A program made the translations under genes and the position numbers. DNA of 28,712 nucleotides from PNKC01 sp039917655 (lineage in GTDB: Bacteria > Chloroflexota > Dehalococcoidia > Tepidiformales > Tepidiformaceae), in assembly GCA_039917655.1 (NCBI GenBank), contig JBDSJC010000237.1:1-28712 (forward strand), in the 5' to 3' direction. Below, in pieces: positions 6,350 through 13,565 of the stretch; within the stretch, counting starts at the first letter, position 1; each line of letters begins with the position of its first letter. Below the pieces are notes generated by a model. The model was not told where the DNA came from. It saw only the letters and a list, made by a program, of their open reading frames with translations, and did not search any database.

Positions 6350-8986
6350 CTACGTGCTCAAAGGAACCGCAGGCTCTTCAGCAGCTTTTCTGACCGCCTC
6401 CGTTCGGGATTTCGAATCAAGCTTCCCAAGGATGCTGGAAACGTGGTGATCCACCGTCCGGGTGGAAAGGATCAGCTGGCGTGCGATGTGGGAGTTGCTA
6501 CAGCCTTCCTTCAACAACTGGAGGATATCGGTCTCCCGGCGCGTCAAGCCCCAGGGATTCTCGCGAGTGCTGGGCCGAGGGCCGGTGGGCAACCCCCGAA
6601 CACCGAGGAGCCGCAACCTTCGAAGAACCGTGCTTCGGGCTGCGACCGCTCCAAGGTCGTCGAACGTTCGCAACGCTACCCGCTGGAGGTTCTCGTCTCC
6701 AGTTTCAACCTGTGCCAGGGCCGCTTCGTATGCGCATCCGAGCCTGTTCCACTCTTCGGCCGCTGCTGCCCAACGTCCTTCAATCTCGAGGCGATAAGGG
6801 CGTGGGATCGAGCCGCTCAAGGTGATCGGGATGCCCGCTCGTACGCGCCACCGGGCTAGCTCGGCCGCCGCCGCCGTTGCTCCCTTCCGAACCGCGAGGT
6901 CGAATACCTTGTCCGTTGCATCCTGGATTGCATCAGTCTTGCCATTCAACCAGGCGATCTCCGCGCTTGCCGTTGCGACCGGAAGCAGATGCTGAATCTG
7001 CCCGCAGTGCGCGGCCAGTTCTTCCGCTTGCCAGAGAACCTCGGAGTACTGCGGGTCCCCACGCCTCGCTCGCAAAAGCGCCAGCGTAGTCAATGCGTGG
7101 ATGCGCGACACTGGACCTGACCTGGCATCCTTGGCAACGAGCGTGGCGATGTCGGCCGCTTCCCGCCACCGGCCATGTTGCAGTCGAGATGAACCTACGT
7201 AGCCGAGCACGTGCAGTCGCCACAGGTCGAGGTCTCGCTCGCGGCACAAATCCAGCGCAGCCTCGAAATATGTCGCCTCCAGGGAGTGATCACGATTGCG
7301 GCCAGCGGCCCAGGCCAGGTGCGCCCAGGCGCGGGCGACGTGCTCGTCCAATCCGGCCAGCTCTGCCAGCCGCAGACTCTCCTTCAATTTGGCTCGACCG
7401 TTTTCGTTCCCTCGCAGCAATTCAATCGTGCCGACATTGGTCAGGGCCTGCATCTCGCTCTCGCCATCCCCAAACATGCGGGCCATTGAGAGCGCTCTCT
7501 CCCCCCACGCCGCGGTTCCGGGCGCGTCCTCATCATTGAGGAGAAGCATCGACATGGCGCTGTACGTGCGCGCGAGCTCCGCTGATGGCCCGAGTGGTTC
7601 GAGCAACTGGGCGGCGTCTCGAGTTGCGCCCCAGGCCTCGTCAATCCGGCCCGCGCACCAGAGCATGCGGCTCATTGACGCAAGGAGTTCACCCTCCTTG
7701 CGTGGATTCCGAAGTGTCTGCTGAAGCAGGATGGCGTCCTGGACGGTAAGGATTGACTCCGCACGGTCGTCGGTCAGGAAGCACTCCGCAGCCCGTCGGT
7801 CGAGCAGGTGAACCCGAACGGCGGCCGGTTGTGGGTCGGCCCACCGAATTGCACGTGCAAACTGAGCCGCCGCCTCTCGATGAGCGCCCGCTGCCGCAGC
7901 CTTCTCGCCGGCGGCAGCGGCGAACCGGAGCACCGACTCGCCGTCACTGGCCAGTTCAGCGTGGTGAGCGAGCCGCGCAAGATCATGCTCGGAACCCGCC
8001 CAGTTCGTCAGGGCACGAAGCACGCAGCGGTTGAGGCTTACGCAGCGTGTGGGCGACAGCGATCCCTCGATGGCCTCTCGGGCCAGCTCATGACGGAACA
8101 GCACCCCTTCGTTATTCGCGACGAGCGTCCCGCTTGCGAGACACTCTTCGAGCGAGCGAGCGCACCCTGGCAGAATTTCTTCCAGGAGCCAGTGTTCGGC
8201 CAGCGGCGGGATGACGGCAACGGTCTCCAGGACGGCTCGCGCGAGGAGGCTGAGTCGCCCAGCCCGAGCAAGCACCGCCTCCCGGATCGTTGTGGGGATT
8301 CGTTCAGCGAGAGACGCTAGCACCTCAGTGACGAAGAACGGATTTCCGCCGGTCCGTTCGTACAGCTCAGCAGCGTCGATGCCGCTCCGCTCGGCCATCG
8401 TGGCGACCGCCCGTGCAGACAGGGAGTGGAGGGTGAGTCTCTGCAAACCCGCACTCGACCCGAGATCTCCGAGAGCAGTCATGAGGGGATGCGAAATATC
8501 GAGTTCAGTCCGGAACGACACGATGACCAACGCTGGCACGGTTTCGATGCGCCGCGCTAAGACGCGGATGAGGTCGATCGTCGCTTCGTCCGCCCAATGA
8601 ACGTCCTCGAGCACGAGAACCGTGGGGGAAGTTCGGCCTAGCTCGATAAGGAGTGCGGAGGCCACCTCGTGAGCTGACGTTGGTGACCCGATGAGCTTCC
8701 CGAGAGTCGCGTCACACTGGGCGCGGATGTCGAGTAGGGGCGAGAGGGGCCGAGGCGTCGCGAGTGCGTCACAGCCGCCCCGTAGGATTCGGACATGAGG
8801 GTGACTAGCGCGAAAACTGTCCAGGAGAGCCGTCTTCCCGCCCCCCGCTTCAGCGCCTATAGCCAACATCCTGCCTCTCCCAGCCACCGCCTTGGTCAAC
8901 GCTGTTTCCAGAGCATTCGATGCGTCCTCGCGTTCAAGGAGAGGCCGAAGGCCAACGGTTTCTAATTTGGGAGCCATGATCGTCAT
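6350..8986 (-). CDS. LuxR-family transcriptional regulator with N-terminal AAA/STAND ATPase
   Basis: 878 residues. The N-terminus has a Walker A motif GAEAGGGKT (about 44-52) and a Walker B with VLVLEDVHWADEAT, typical of the large LuxR regulators that use an ATPase switch (MalT/LAL type). The middle third is alpha-helical with TPR-like repeats (for example ELARTYSAMSMLLLNDEDAPG and DEHVARAWAHLAWAAG), the usual ligand-sensing or protein-interaction part. The C-terminus is a LuxR HTH: LTRRETDILQLLKEGCSN, IARQLILSTRTVDHHVSSIL, LDSKSRTEAV. The ATG at 8986 is favoured because GGGGAGG lies six bases upstream. A second ATG at 8977 and a longer frame to 9013 are less likely. It is the only DNA-binding regulator in this signalling cluster. 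Its target genes are not evident; the divergent DUF4242 operon is a candidate by position only. Confidence 0.93.
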   Translation of the reverse strand: MTIMAPKLETVGLRPLLEREDASNALETALTKAVAGRGRMLAIGAEAGGGKTALLDSFRASHPHVRILRGGCDALATPRPLSPLLDIRAQCDATLGKLIGSPTSAHEVASALLIELGRTSPTVLVLEDVHWADEATIDLIRVLARRIETVPALVIVSFRTELDISHPLMTALGDLGSSAGLQRLTLHSLSARAVATMAERSGIDAAELYERTGGNPFFVTEVLASLAERIPTTIREAVLARAGRLSLLARAVLETVAVIPPLAEHWLLEEILPGCARSLEECLASGTLVANNEGVLFRHELAREAIEGSLSPTRCVSLNRCVLRALTNWAGSEHDLARLAHHAELASDGESVLRFAAAAGEKAAAAGAHREAAAQFARAIRWADPQPAAVRVHLLDRRAAECFLTDDRAESILTVQDAILLQQTLRNPRKEGELLASMSRMLWCAGRIDEAWGATRDAAQLLEPLGPSAELARTYSAMSMLLLNDEDAPGTAAWGERALSMARMFGDGESEMQALTNVGTIELLRGNENGRAKLKESLRLAELAGLDEHVARAWAHLAWAAGRNRDHSLEATYFEAALDLCRERDLDLWRLHVLGYVGSSRLQHGRWREAADIATLVAKDARSGPVSRIHALTTLALLRARRGDPQYSEVLWQAEELAAHCGQIQHLLPVATASAEIAWLNGKTDAIQDATDKVFDLAVRKGATAAAAELARWRVRAGIPITLSGSIPRPYRLEIEGRWAAAAEEWNRLGCAYEAALAQVETGDENLQRVALRTFDDLGAVAARSTVLRRLRLLGVRGLPTGPRPSTRENPWGLTRRETDILQLLKEGCSNSHIARQLILSTRTVDHHVSSILGKLDSKSRTEAVRKAAEEPAVPLST

Positions 8987-9186
8987 CTTGGCCCTCCCCG
9001 GACAGCCTTTCAAGGGTGCGGCATGGACCGCCGCCGGTGATCGCGCCTCTCACGCAGAGCAGACGCTGGCTGAATCTGGGCATTGTGCTTTCGAAAGATG
9101 GGCAGATCTGCCCGCGAATGCCTCCAACGAACGTGCTTGGATGACAGCGCGCGGCGCAGGCCGCAGTCGAGTTCGGAGGTGGGCTT

Positions 9187-9459
9187 ATGCCCCGATACAT
9201 AGTGGAACGGACGTTTCCCGAAGGCCTTGAGATCCCAGCAAACGAAGAAGGCGCAAGCACCTGCATGCGCGTAGTCGACAACAACGGCGCGCTCGGCGTC
9301 ACCTGGCTGCACAGCTATGTCAGCGATGACAAGAAACGCACCTTTTGCGTTTACGACGGGCCTACACCCGAGGCGATCCGCAAGGCCGCCGACAGGAACG
9401 GTCTGCCCGTTGACCGCATCACGCGCGTAAATGCGCTCGATCCCTATTTCAATCGGTGA
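9187..9459 (+). CDS. DUF4242 family small protein
   Basis: 90 residues starting MPRYIVERTFPEGLEI, with CMRVVDNNGALGVTWLHSYVSDD and a C-terminal TPEAIRKAADRNGLPVDRITRV. This is the DUF4242 pattern, a ferredoxin-like fold. A Streptomyces coelicolor relative (SCO4226) has been described as a nickel-binding protein, but the function of this copy is unknown. GGAGG lies seven bases upstream of the ATG. It is the first gene of a tight operon: ten bases separate its stop from the next start. It diverges from the large LuxR regulator across a 200-bp spacer (8987-9186), which presumably carries both promoters. Confidence 0.85.
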   Translation: MPRYIVERTFPEGLEIPANEEGASTCMRVVDNNGALGVTWLHSYVSDDKKRTFCVYDGPTPEAIRKAADRNGLPVDRITRVNALDPYFNR

Positions 9460-9469
9460 AGAGACCAAA

Positions 9470-9604
9470 GTGAAAACAACCACGATTCGGCTCGTAGCGG
9501 CGGCGTTCGTCGCTGCCTCGATCACACTTCCGGCGAGCGGGGCGATGGCGCAAGGCTCGCCGACCTGTAGCGAGTCCTCAACGGCAACCAACCGTCAGGG
9601 ATGA
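9470..9604 (+). CDS. 44-aa secreted micropeptide precursor
   Basis: A GTG-started frame of 44 codons. It begins with basic MKTTTIR, continues with a hydrophobic core LVAAAFVAASITLPASG and ends in an AMA cleavage-type motif. Cleavage there would release a mature tail of about 17 residues, QGSPTCSESSTATNRQG, with one Cys. A purine-rich GAAGAG lies about six bases upstream. It starts ten bases after the DUF4242 stop and ends thirteen bases before the next start, so it occupies its operon slot exactly, which argues that it is translated. It could also be the front of a gene truncated by a nonsense mutation, but no continuation is seen in the short gap. The function is unknown. Confidence 0.6.
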   Translation: MKTTTIRLVAAAFVAASITLPASGAMAQGSPTCSESSTATNRQG

Positions 9605-9617
9605 AAGGAGAAATCAG

Positions 9618-10202
9618 ATGAAAGACAACCGAAAGAGGTGGCTCGGTGGGATGGCGCTGGTGTTGTTGGCTGCGCTGGGCGCAGCCTTCCTTGCGACCGG
9701 CGCGACTGCTAGCCAGAAGGGCGCCGACGCGGACACCCAGCTCGCGGCCGTGCGCACAGCGATCAGCGGGTTCGACACCACGGCGAAGGCGCAGGCCGCG
9801 GGCTGGAACCTGCAACCTGGGCTAAGCCAGTGCTTCGACAACCCGGGAGTGGGTGCGATGGGATTCCATTACATCAACCCCGCCCTCCTCGACACGACCT
9901 TCGACCTCCTCAAGCCCGAGGCGATCGTCTATGAGCCGCTGCCCGGGGGGCTGCTCAAGCTCGCTGCCGTCGAGTACATCGTGCCTGCTGCTCCCTGGGA
10001 TGCGGAAGGCCACGCTGGACCGCCCACCGCACTCGCCCTGGGACAGACCTTCCACCTCAACCAGGCCCTGGGCGTCTACGTCCTCCACGCCTGGACCTTC
10101 AAGACCAATCCCTCCGGTATCTTCCAGGACTGGAACCCGGACGTCTCGTGTCCGGTCGCTCCGAACCCTCCGAACACGGGCACGGGGCCCCCGAGGTCCT
10201 GA
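9618..10202 (+). CDS. Exported protein of unknown function (GFHYINP-type)
   Basis: 194 residues with a clear signal peptide: basic MKDNRKR, hydrophobic GGMALVLLAALGAAFLATG, then ATAS before the mature part. The mature protein carries GVGAMGFHYINPALLD, PEAIVYEPLPGGLLKLAAVE and YIVPAAPWDAEG, and ends in a Pro/Gly/Thr-rich tail. I recognise this conserved combination from secreted bacterial proteins of unknown function but cannot name a characterised member. There are two Cys residues, about 72 and 180. AAAGGAG lies 7-8 bases upstream of the ATG. As the third gene of the DUF4242-micropeptide operon it probably shares their regulation. The His- and acid-containing motif could bind metal, which would suit a metal-binding DUF4242 partner, but that is conjecture. 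Confidence 0.75.
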   Translation: MKDNRKRWLGGMALVLLAALGAAFLATGATASQKGADADTQLAAVRTAISGFDTTAKAQAAGWNLQPGLSQCFDNPGVGAMGFHYINPALLDTTFDLLKPEAIVYEPLPGGLLKLAAVEYIVPAAPWDAEGHAGPPTALALGQTFHLNQALGVYVLHAWTFKTNPSGIFQDWNPDVSCPVAPNPPNTGTGPPRS

Positions 10203-10230
10203 CTCTCGACCGCGCGGCGGCCATCGCTCA

Positions 10231-10419
10231 TCAGGCCGCCAGTTCGTGCTCGCTGCGAGTCGTAAAGTCTGTCTCCAGCAGCCAGTTGCGAAACTCTTTC
10301 TGTCCACCGCAGCCCTTGCAACGTCCGTAGCTGACTGGTCCGTTTGCTTCTTCGATTCGCCAGTGATGGGTATGAGCGGAGCTGTTCGCGGGCGCCGGGG
10401 TATCGGTGATCTGGGACAT
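10231..10419 (-). CDS. Small Cys/His (zinc-ribbon-like) protein
   Basis: 62 residues. The core is HTHHWRIEEANGPVSYGRCK followed by GCGGQKEFRNW. The order HHWxIExxNGPxSxGxCKxCGxxKEF is one I associate with short proteins common in Chloroflexota. The single CxxC plus the upstream His pair could bind one zinc ion. The start at 10419 is set by the ATG nine bases after GGAGG. Longer readings of this frame, up to 10926, would need to run through the intergenic spacer and have no family signal there. It is convergent with the secreted-protein operon (28 bp between stops). Function unknown; a role in nucleic-acid or protein binding is only a guess. Confidence 0.72.
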   Translation of the reverse strand: MSQITDTPAPANSSAHTHHWRIEEANGPVSYGRCKGCGGQKEFRNWLLETDFTTRSEHELAA

Positions 10420-10834
10420 GGAAAATGTCCTCCGTTCGTTGGTTGCTGAAAAGTACCGTGAGGCCCGTTGCAGGCGGCTCAAGATAAGCATCCCGAGTCT
10501 TGCGGCAGCATTGCAATGAGTGATGGCCACGGTGCGGGACAACGTGTCGAGATGTTCCGCACCGGGCCTCCTCAACTCCGAAACCGCCGCGCAAGCGAAC
10601 CGCTCCCAGGGTGAATCGCGCAACGCCGCTGAGCGCTGACACTTGCCATTTGGAGAGCGGAAGTTGTCCGAAGCTCCCCCGAAGAACCGATGGAGGGCAC
10701 GGCGCGGCGTGGGCGTCAATCCACCGCCGGAAGGAACTCTTTCCTGTCGGCCGTGGCTCGAAACACTCGGAGCGTTCCCCCCGCAACAGAGTCTCGCAAT
10801 CTCGAGGGGTGAATCGTGAATCGTGAATTCGGGG
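10420..10834. other. Long intergenic region upstream of zinc-ribbon gene and CorA
   Basis: About 415 bp with no gene I can support on either strand. It contains a strong imperfect hairpin (10531-10563), a short tandem repeat GAATCGT-GAATCGT-GAATT (about 10811-10829) and the CorA -10 element at its right end. The open frames crossing it have no recognisable domain and skewed composition. Confidence 0.5.
10531..10563. repeat. Hairpin, 11-bp stem
   Basis: GGTGCGGGACA (10531-10541) can pair with TGTTCCGCACC (10553-10563) with one G-U wobble, around an 11-base loop. The outer seven pairs are perfect. It lies about 110 bp upstream of the zinc-ribbon gene start and could be part of its leader or a regulator site. 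Confidence 0.6.
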
Positions 10835-10840
10835 CATACT
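10835..10840 (+). promoter_or_regulatory. -10 element for leaderless corA transcript
   Basis: CATACT ends exactly six bases before the ATG at 10847, so a transcript starting seven bases downstream of the hexamer would begin at the start codon. No good Shine-Dalgarno is present. No clear -35 was found. Confidence 0.5.
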
Positions 10841-10846
10841 GCCCCC

Positions 10847-11806
10847 ATGCAAACCTTGTCCTTCCGCGGCGACGCCTGGCACGAAGGCGAGGTAGAGGGT
10901 ACCGGCTTCTGCTGGTTCGACATCACCGGACCGGACGACCGGGGGCTCGATGAACTGGCCGAGCGCTTCGGTCTCCACCATCTCGCCGTCGAAGACTGCC
11001 GTTCAGAGCTGCCTCACGCCCCCAAGATCGATGACTTCGGCGACTATCTGTTCATCGTTTTGCACGCCGTGGTGGAGACGCCGGACGGTCGCGAGACCGA
11101 AGAGATTGACGTCTTCCTCGGCCAGGACTTTTTGATCACCTACCAGGATCGGCCGATCGGACTGACCGGCCCAAATGGCGACCAACCCGCCGCCGCCGCC
11201 TTGATGACGGCCCTACGGAACGCCATCGGCGTGCGCCCAGGACCCGATGGCGTCCTGTACGAACTGGTCGACCGGTTCGTCGATGCCATCCTGCCGCGTG
11301 TGAACGCGCTCGCCGAACAGCTGGATGCGATTCAAGACGACATCCTGGTCAGCGGCAGCGCCAGCCAGCAGCACCGCGAAATCCTCGCTCTCCGTTCGCG
11401 GGCGGGGCGCATTCGCCGCGTGCTCACGCCCCAACTGGGCGTCATCCAGCGCCTCAGTCGCGGCGAATTCAAAGAGATTGCTGAACCGAACCGCGTCTAT
11501 TTCCGCGATATCTATGACCACCTGGTGCGGACCGACCTTGCCCTCGAGGGGCTTCGAGAGGACGCAGAAGTCGCGCTCTCCAGCTATCTCAGTGCGATCA
11601 ACAACCGCCTGAGCGAGGTGATGAAGGTACTGGCAGTGGTCGGCGCTCTCATGCTCCCCGGGACCCTCGTCACCGGCGTCTTTGGCACGAACTTCGACAA
11701 CGTGCCCGGGCTTCACAGCAACTGGGGATTCGCGATCATGGTGGTTGGCATGGCCTCAATCGCCATCGGGATGGGCACGTACTTCAAGAGAAAAGGCTGG
11801 TTTTGA
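10847..11806 (+). CDS. corA: CorA-family divalent cation transporter
   Basis: 319 residues. A large cytoplasmic N-terminal domain (HHLAVEDCRSELPHAPKIDD, DYLFIVLHAVV, EEIDVFLGQDFLITYQD) precedes two C-terminal membrane helices, VMKVLAVVGALMLPGTLVTG and WGFAIMVVGMASIAIGMGTYF, and a basic C-terminal tail KRKGW, the CorA/MIT plan. It should form a pentameric Mg2+ or other divalent-metal channel. The pore signature normally reads GMN; here the loop reads FGTNFDNVPG, that is G-T-N. The acidic residues usually following are reduced too. This may change ion choice. The ATG at 10847 is preferred over GTG at 10823 because a -10 hexamer lies six bases upstream of it. It appears to be monocistronic. Confidence 0.9.
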   Translation: MQTLSFRGDAWHEGEVEGTGFCWFDITGPDDRGLDELAERFGLHHLAVEDCRSELPHAPKIDDFGDYLFIVLHAVVETPDGRETEEIDVFLGQDFLITYQDRPIGLTGPNGDQPAAAALMTALRNAIGVRPGPDGVLYELVDRFVDAILPRVNALAEQLDAIQDDILVSGSASQQHREILALRSRAGRIRRVLTPQLGVIQRLSRGEFKEIAEPNRVYFRDIYDHLVRTDLALEGLREDAEVALSSYLSAINNRLSEVMKVLAVVGALMLPGTLVTGVFGTNFDNVPGLHSNWGFAIMVVGMASIAIGMGTYFKRKGWF

Positions 11807-11856
11807 GAGTGCTTCTGTAAATACGCTGCGCGAACCCCCCTGCCGATGATCCCGGG

Positions 11857-12588
11857 GTGGGCAAGATCGGTCTCCTCGTCGTGGTGCTTGCGCTTTTTGG
11901 CACTGTGCGCTGCTACAACGCGGACCTCGCGGCTTCGCTGGGCGGGTTGCCAATTGTCGGGCCGATGGTGGCGCCGCCGGCTTCCGCGCCAGCCTACGTC
12001 AACGCCATCGGTACGCCGGTCGCCAATGCCTTGCCCGAGGCCGACTTCGCAAAATGGTTCCCTGCCGAGCCCACGGCCGATCCCTACAACCCTGCGCTCT
12101 GGAACGGGGTCGAGGCATACATGACGGCCGCTGGCACCCAGGCCGGCTGGGCTGAGGTCTGCAAAAAGATTGCAGGCGCAGTGGGAGCCGACCGCGCGGC
12201 GAGCCCGTTGCTCGGCGCCCTGGCCTGTAGTGATGACGGCAGCGTCACCCAGTTTCAACGTTTCGCGGTAGAGGTGATGGCCGCCCGAGGATCCGTCGCA
12301 CTCTGGTTGACGGGCGCGCCGGGGGGCACACTGGGCGCCATCCAGGGCCGCCAGGGCGAACTGCGCGTGCTCTGCACATCGTCGCTAGTTTCGAGGCAAG
12401 GCATGGCCAACAGCCCGTGGCCGGGGGCCTGCGCCAAAGCGCTGGACATCGCTTATTTCACGAACGACGGCGCCACCACTTTCGCCGCGCTCGGCGAGGC
12501 GTACAGGATCGCGGCCACCGAGATCGCCCGCCTCGACCCGACGATCGACCAGGCGCCGGGCTACTTCGGCGCCCCAGTGAAAAAGTAA
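11857..12588 (+). CDS. Exported hypothetical protein with several cysteines
   Basis: 243 residues. It starts with a short signal-like segment GKIGLLVVVLALFGTVRC, followed by a Pro/Ala-rich linker (PIVGPMVAPPASAPAYV) and a mostly helical domain with four Cys residues (in AEVCKK, LACSDD, RVLCTSS, GACAKA), which suggests disulfides outside the cytoplasm. The Cys at the end of the hydrophobic run lacks a canonical lipobox, so a lipoprotein is possible but not clear. I do not recognise the family. It ends 47 bases before the ABC ATPase start and is co-oriented with the ABC operon, so it could be a substrate or periplasmic partner. The GTG at 11857 has GATGAT six bases upstream, a weak match to the leaderless pattern seen elsewhere in this window. 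Confidence 0.65.
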   Translation: MGKIGLLVVVLALFGTVRCYNADLAASLGGLPIVGPMVAPPASAPAYVNAIGTPVANALPEADFAKWFPAEPTADPYNPALWNGVEAYMTAAGTQAGWAEVCKKIAGAVGADRAASPLLGALACSDDGSVTQFQRFAVEVMAARGSVALWLTGAPGGTLGAIQGRQGELRVLCTSSLVSRQGMANSPWPGACAKALDIAYFTNDGATTFAALGEAYRIAATEIARLDPTIDQAPGYFGAPVKK

Positions 12589-12623
12589 AGGCTCACAGGA
12601 CGCCCACTGTGGCTGCGCCCGTG

Positions 12624-12629
12624 TACCCT
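12624..12629 (+). promoter_or_regulatory. -10 element for leaderless ABC operon transcript
   Basis: TACCCT ends six bases before the GTG at 12636, placing the expected transcription start on the start codon. No ribosome binding site precedes this GTG. This is also the reason for choosing this start over upstream GTGs at 12609 and 12621. Confidence 0.5.
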
Positions 12630-12635
12630 AGCCAC

Positions 12636-13565
12636 GTGGCTCTGCTCGAAACCCTCCAACTGACGAAGCGCTACGGCACCATCGTGACCGCCCTCGACAG
12701 CCTTTCGATCACCCTCGAACCCGGCATTATTGGATTGGTGGGCGCGAACGGCGCGGGCAAGAGCACACTGATCAAGATCCTCCTCGGCCTCCTGGAACCA
12801 ACGAGCGGCGGCGCCACGGTGCTGGGGTTGGACGCCGCCACCCAGGGCCCCGAATTGCGCCAGTTTGTGGGCTACATGCCCGAGCACGATTGCCTGCCGG
12901 GCGATGTCAGCGCCACGGAGTTCGTCGCCCACATGGCTCAGGTCAACGGTCTGCCAAAGGCCGCGGCGCGCGAACGAACCGCCGAAACCCTTCGCCACGT
13001 GGGGCTTTTCGAAGAGCGCTACCGCGAGATCCGCGGCTATTCCACCGGCATGAAACAGCGCGTCAAGCTGGCCCAGGCCCTGGTCCATGACCCGCGCGTG
13101 ATGTTCCTCGATGAGCCAACGAACGGCCTGGACCCCGCCGGCCGGGATGAAATGCTGGACCTCGTGCGCCGCACCGGCAAAGAGTTCGGCATCGCGATCA
13201 TCATGGCCTCGCACCTTCTCGGCGAGATTGAACGCGTCTGCGAACACCTCGTTGTCATTGATGGCGGCAAGTTGCTCCGTTCGGCCCCAATCGGTGATTT
13301 CACGGGACGCATCCAGGTCCTGGCCGTGGAAGTCGAAGGGGACGCCATCCAGTTCGTCGGGCGGCTTACGCAGCTCGGCCTAAAGGTCAAAGAGGAAGGG
13401 CGCCTGCTGCTCATCGGCATCGAGGACGACGCGGTCTACGACCAGATTCGCGACACCGTGGCGGACCTCGGCCTTGGGCTCGTCCGACTCGAGCAGCGCC
13501 GCCAGAACCTCGAAGACCTGTTTCGCGCTCCCAGCGCGGAGGACACAAATGTCGTCGCAGTCTGA
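12636..13565 (+). CDS. ABC-2 type transporter ATP-binding protein 1
   Basis: 309 residues. It has all ATPase motifs: Walker A GANGAGKST (about 36-44), a Q-loop region YMPEHDCLPG in which Gln is replaced by Pro-Glu, signature YSTGMKQRVKLA, Walker B MFLDEPTNGLDP and H-loop ASH. The roughly 100-residue C-terminal extension (QVLAVEVEGDAIQFVGRLTQ and on) is typical of ABC-2 exporters of the drug/lipid/polysaccharide or gliding type. It starts the four-gene export operon and overlaps the permease start by 17 bases, implying tight coupling. The substrate cannot be told from sequence. The frame upstream of 12636 overlaps the exported protein and is not coding. Confidence 0.92.
   Translation: MALLETLQLTKRYGTIVTALDSLSITLEPGIIGLVGANGAGKSTLIKILLGLLEPTSGGATVLGLDAATQGPELRQFVGYMPEHDCLPGDVSATEFVAHMAQVNGLPKAAARERTAETLRHVGLFEERYREIRGYSTGMKQRVKLAQALVHDPRVMFLDEPTNGLDPAGRDEMLDLVRRTGKEFGIAIIMASHLLGEIERVCEHLVVIDGGKLLRSAPIGDFTGRIQVLAVEVEGDAIQFVGRLTQLGLKVKEEGRLLLIGIEDDAVYDQIRDTVADLGLGLVRLEQRRQNLEDLFRAPSAEDTNVVAV

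Noticed and set aside
9010..9591. 193-codon minus-strand frame opposite DUF4242 and the micropeptide
   Set aside because: No domain; the plus strand has three consecutive frames with proper ribosome binding sites and operon spacing.
10420..10981. Minus-strand frames upstream of the zinc-ribbon gene
   Set aside because: They run through the corA start and a gene-free spacer with no family signal; the zinc-ribbon protein has its own GGAGG-ATG at 10419.
12417..12635. N-terminal extension of ABC ATPase 1
   Set aside because: It overlaps the exported protein in another frame, is Arg/His-rich, and the ATPase fold begins right after the GTG at 12636, which has a -10 element at the leaderless spacing.
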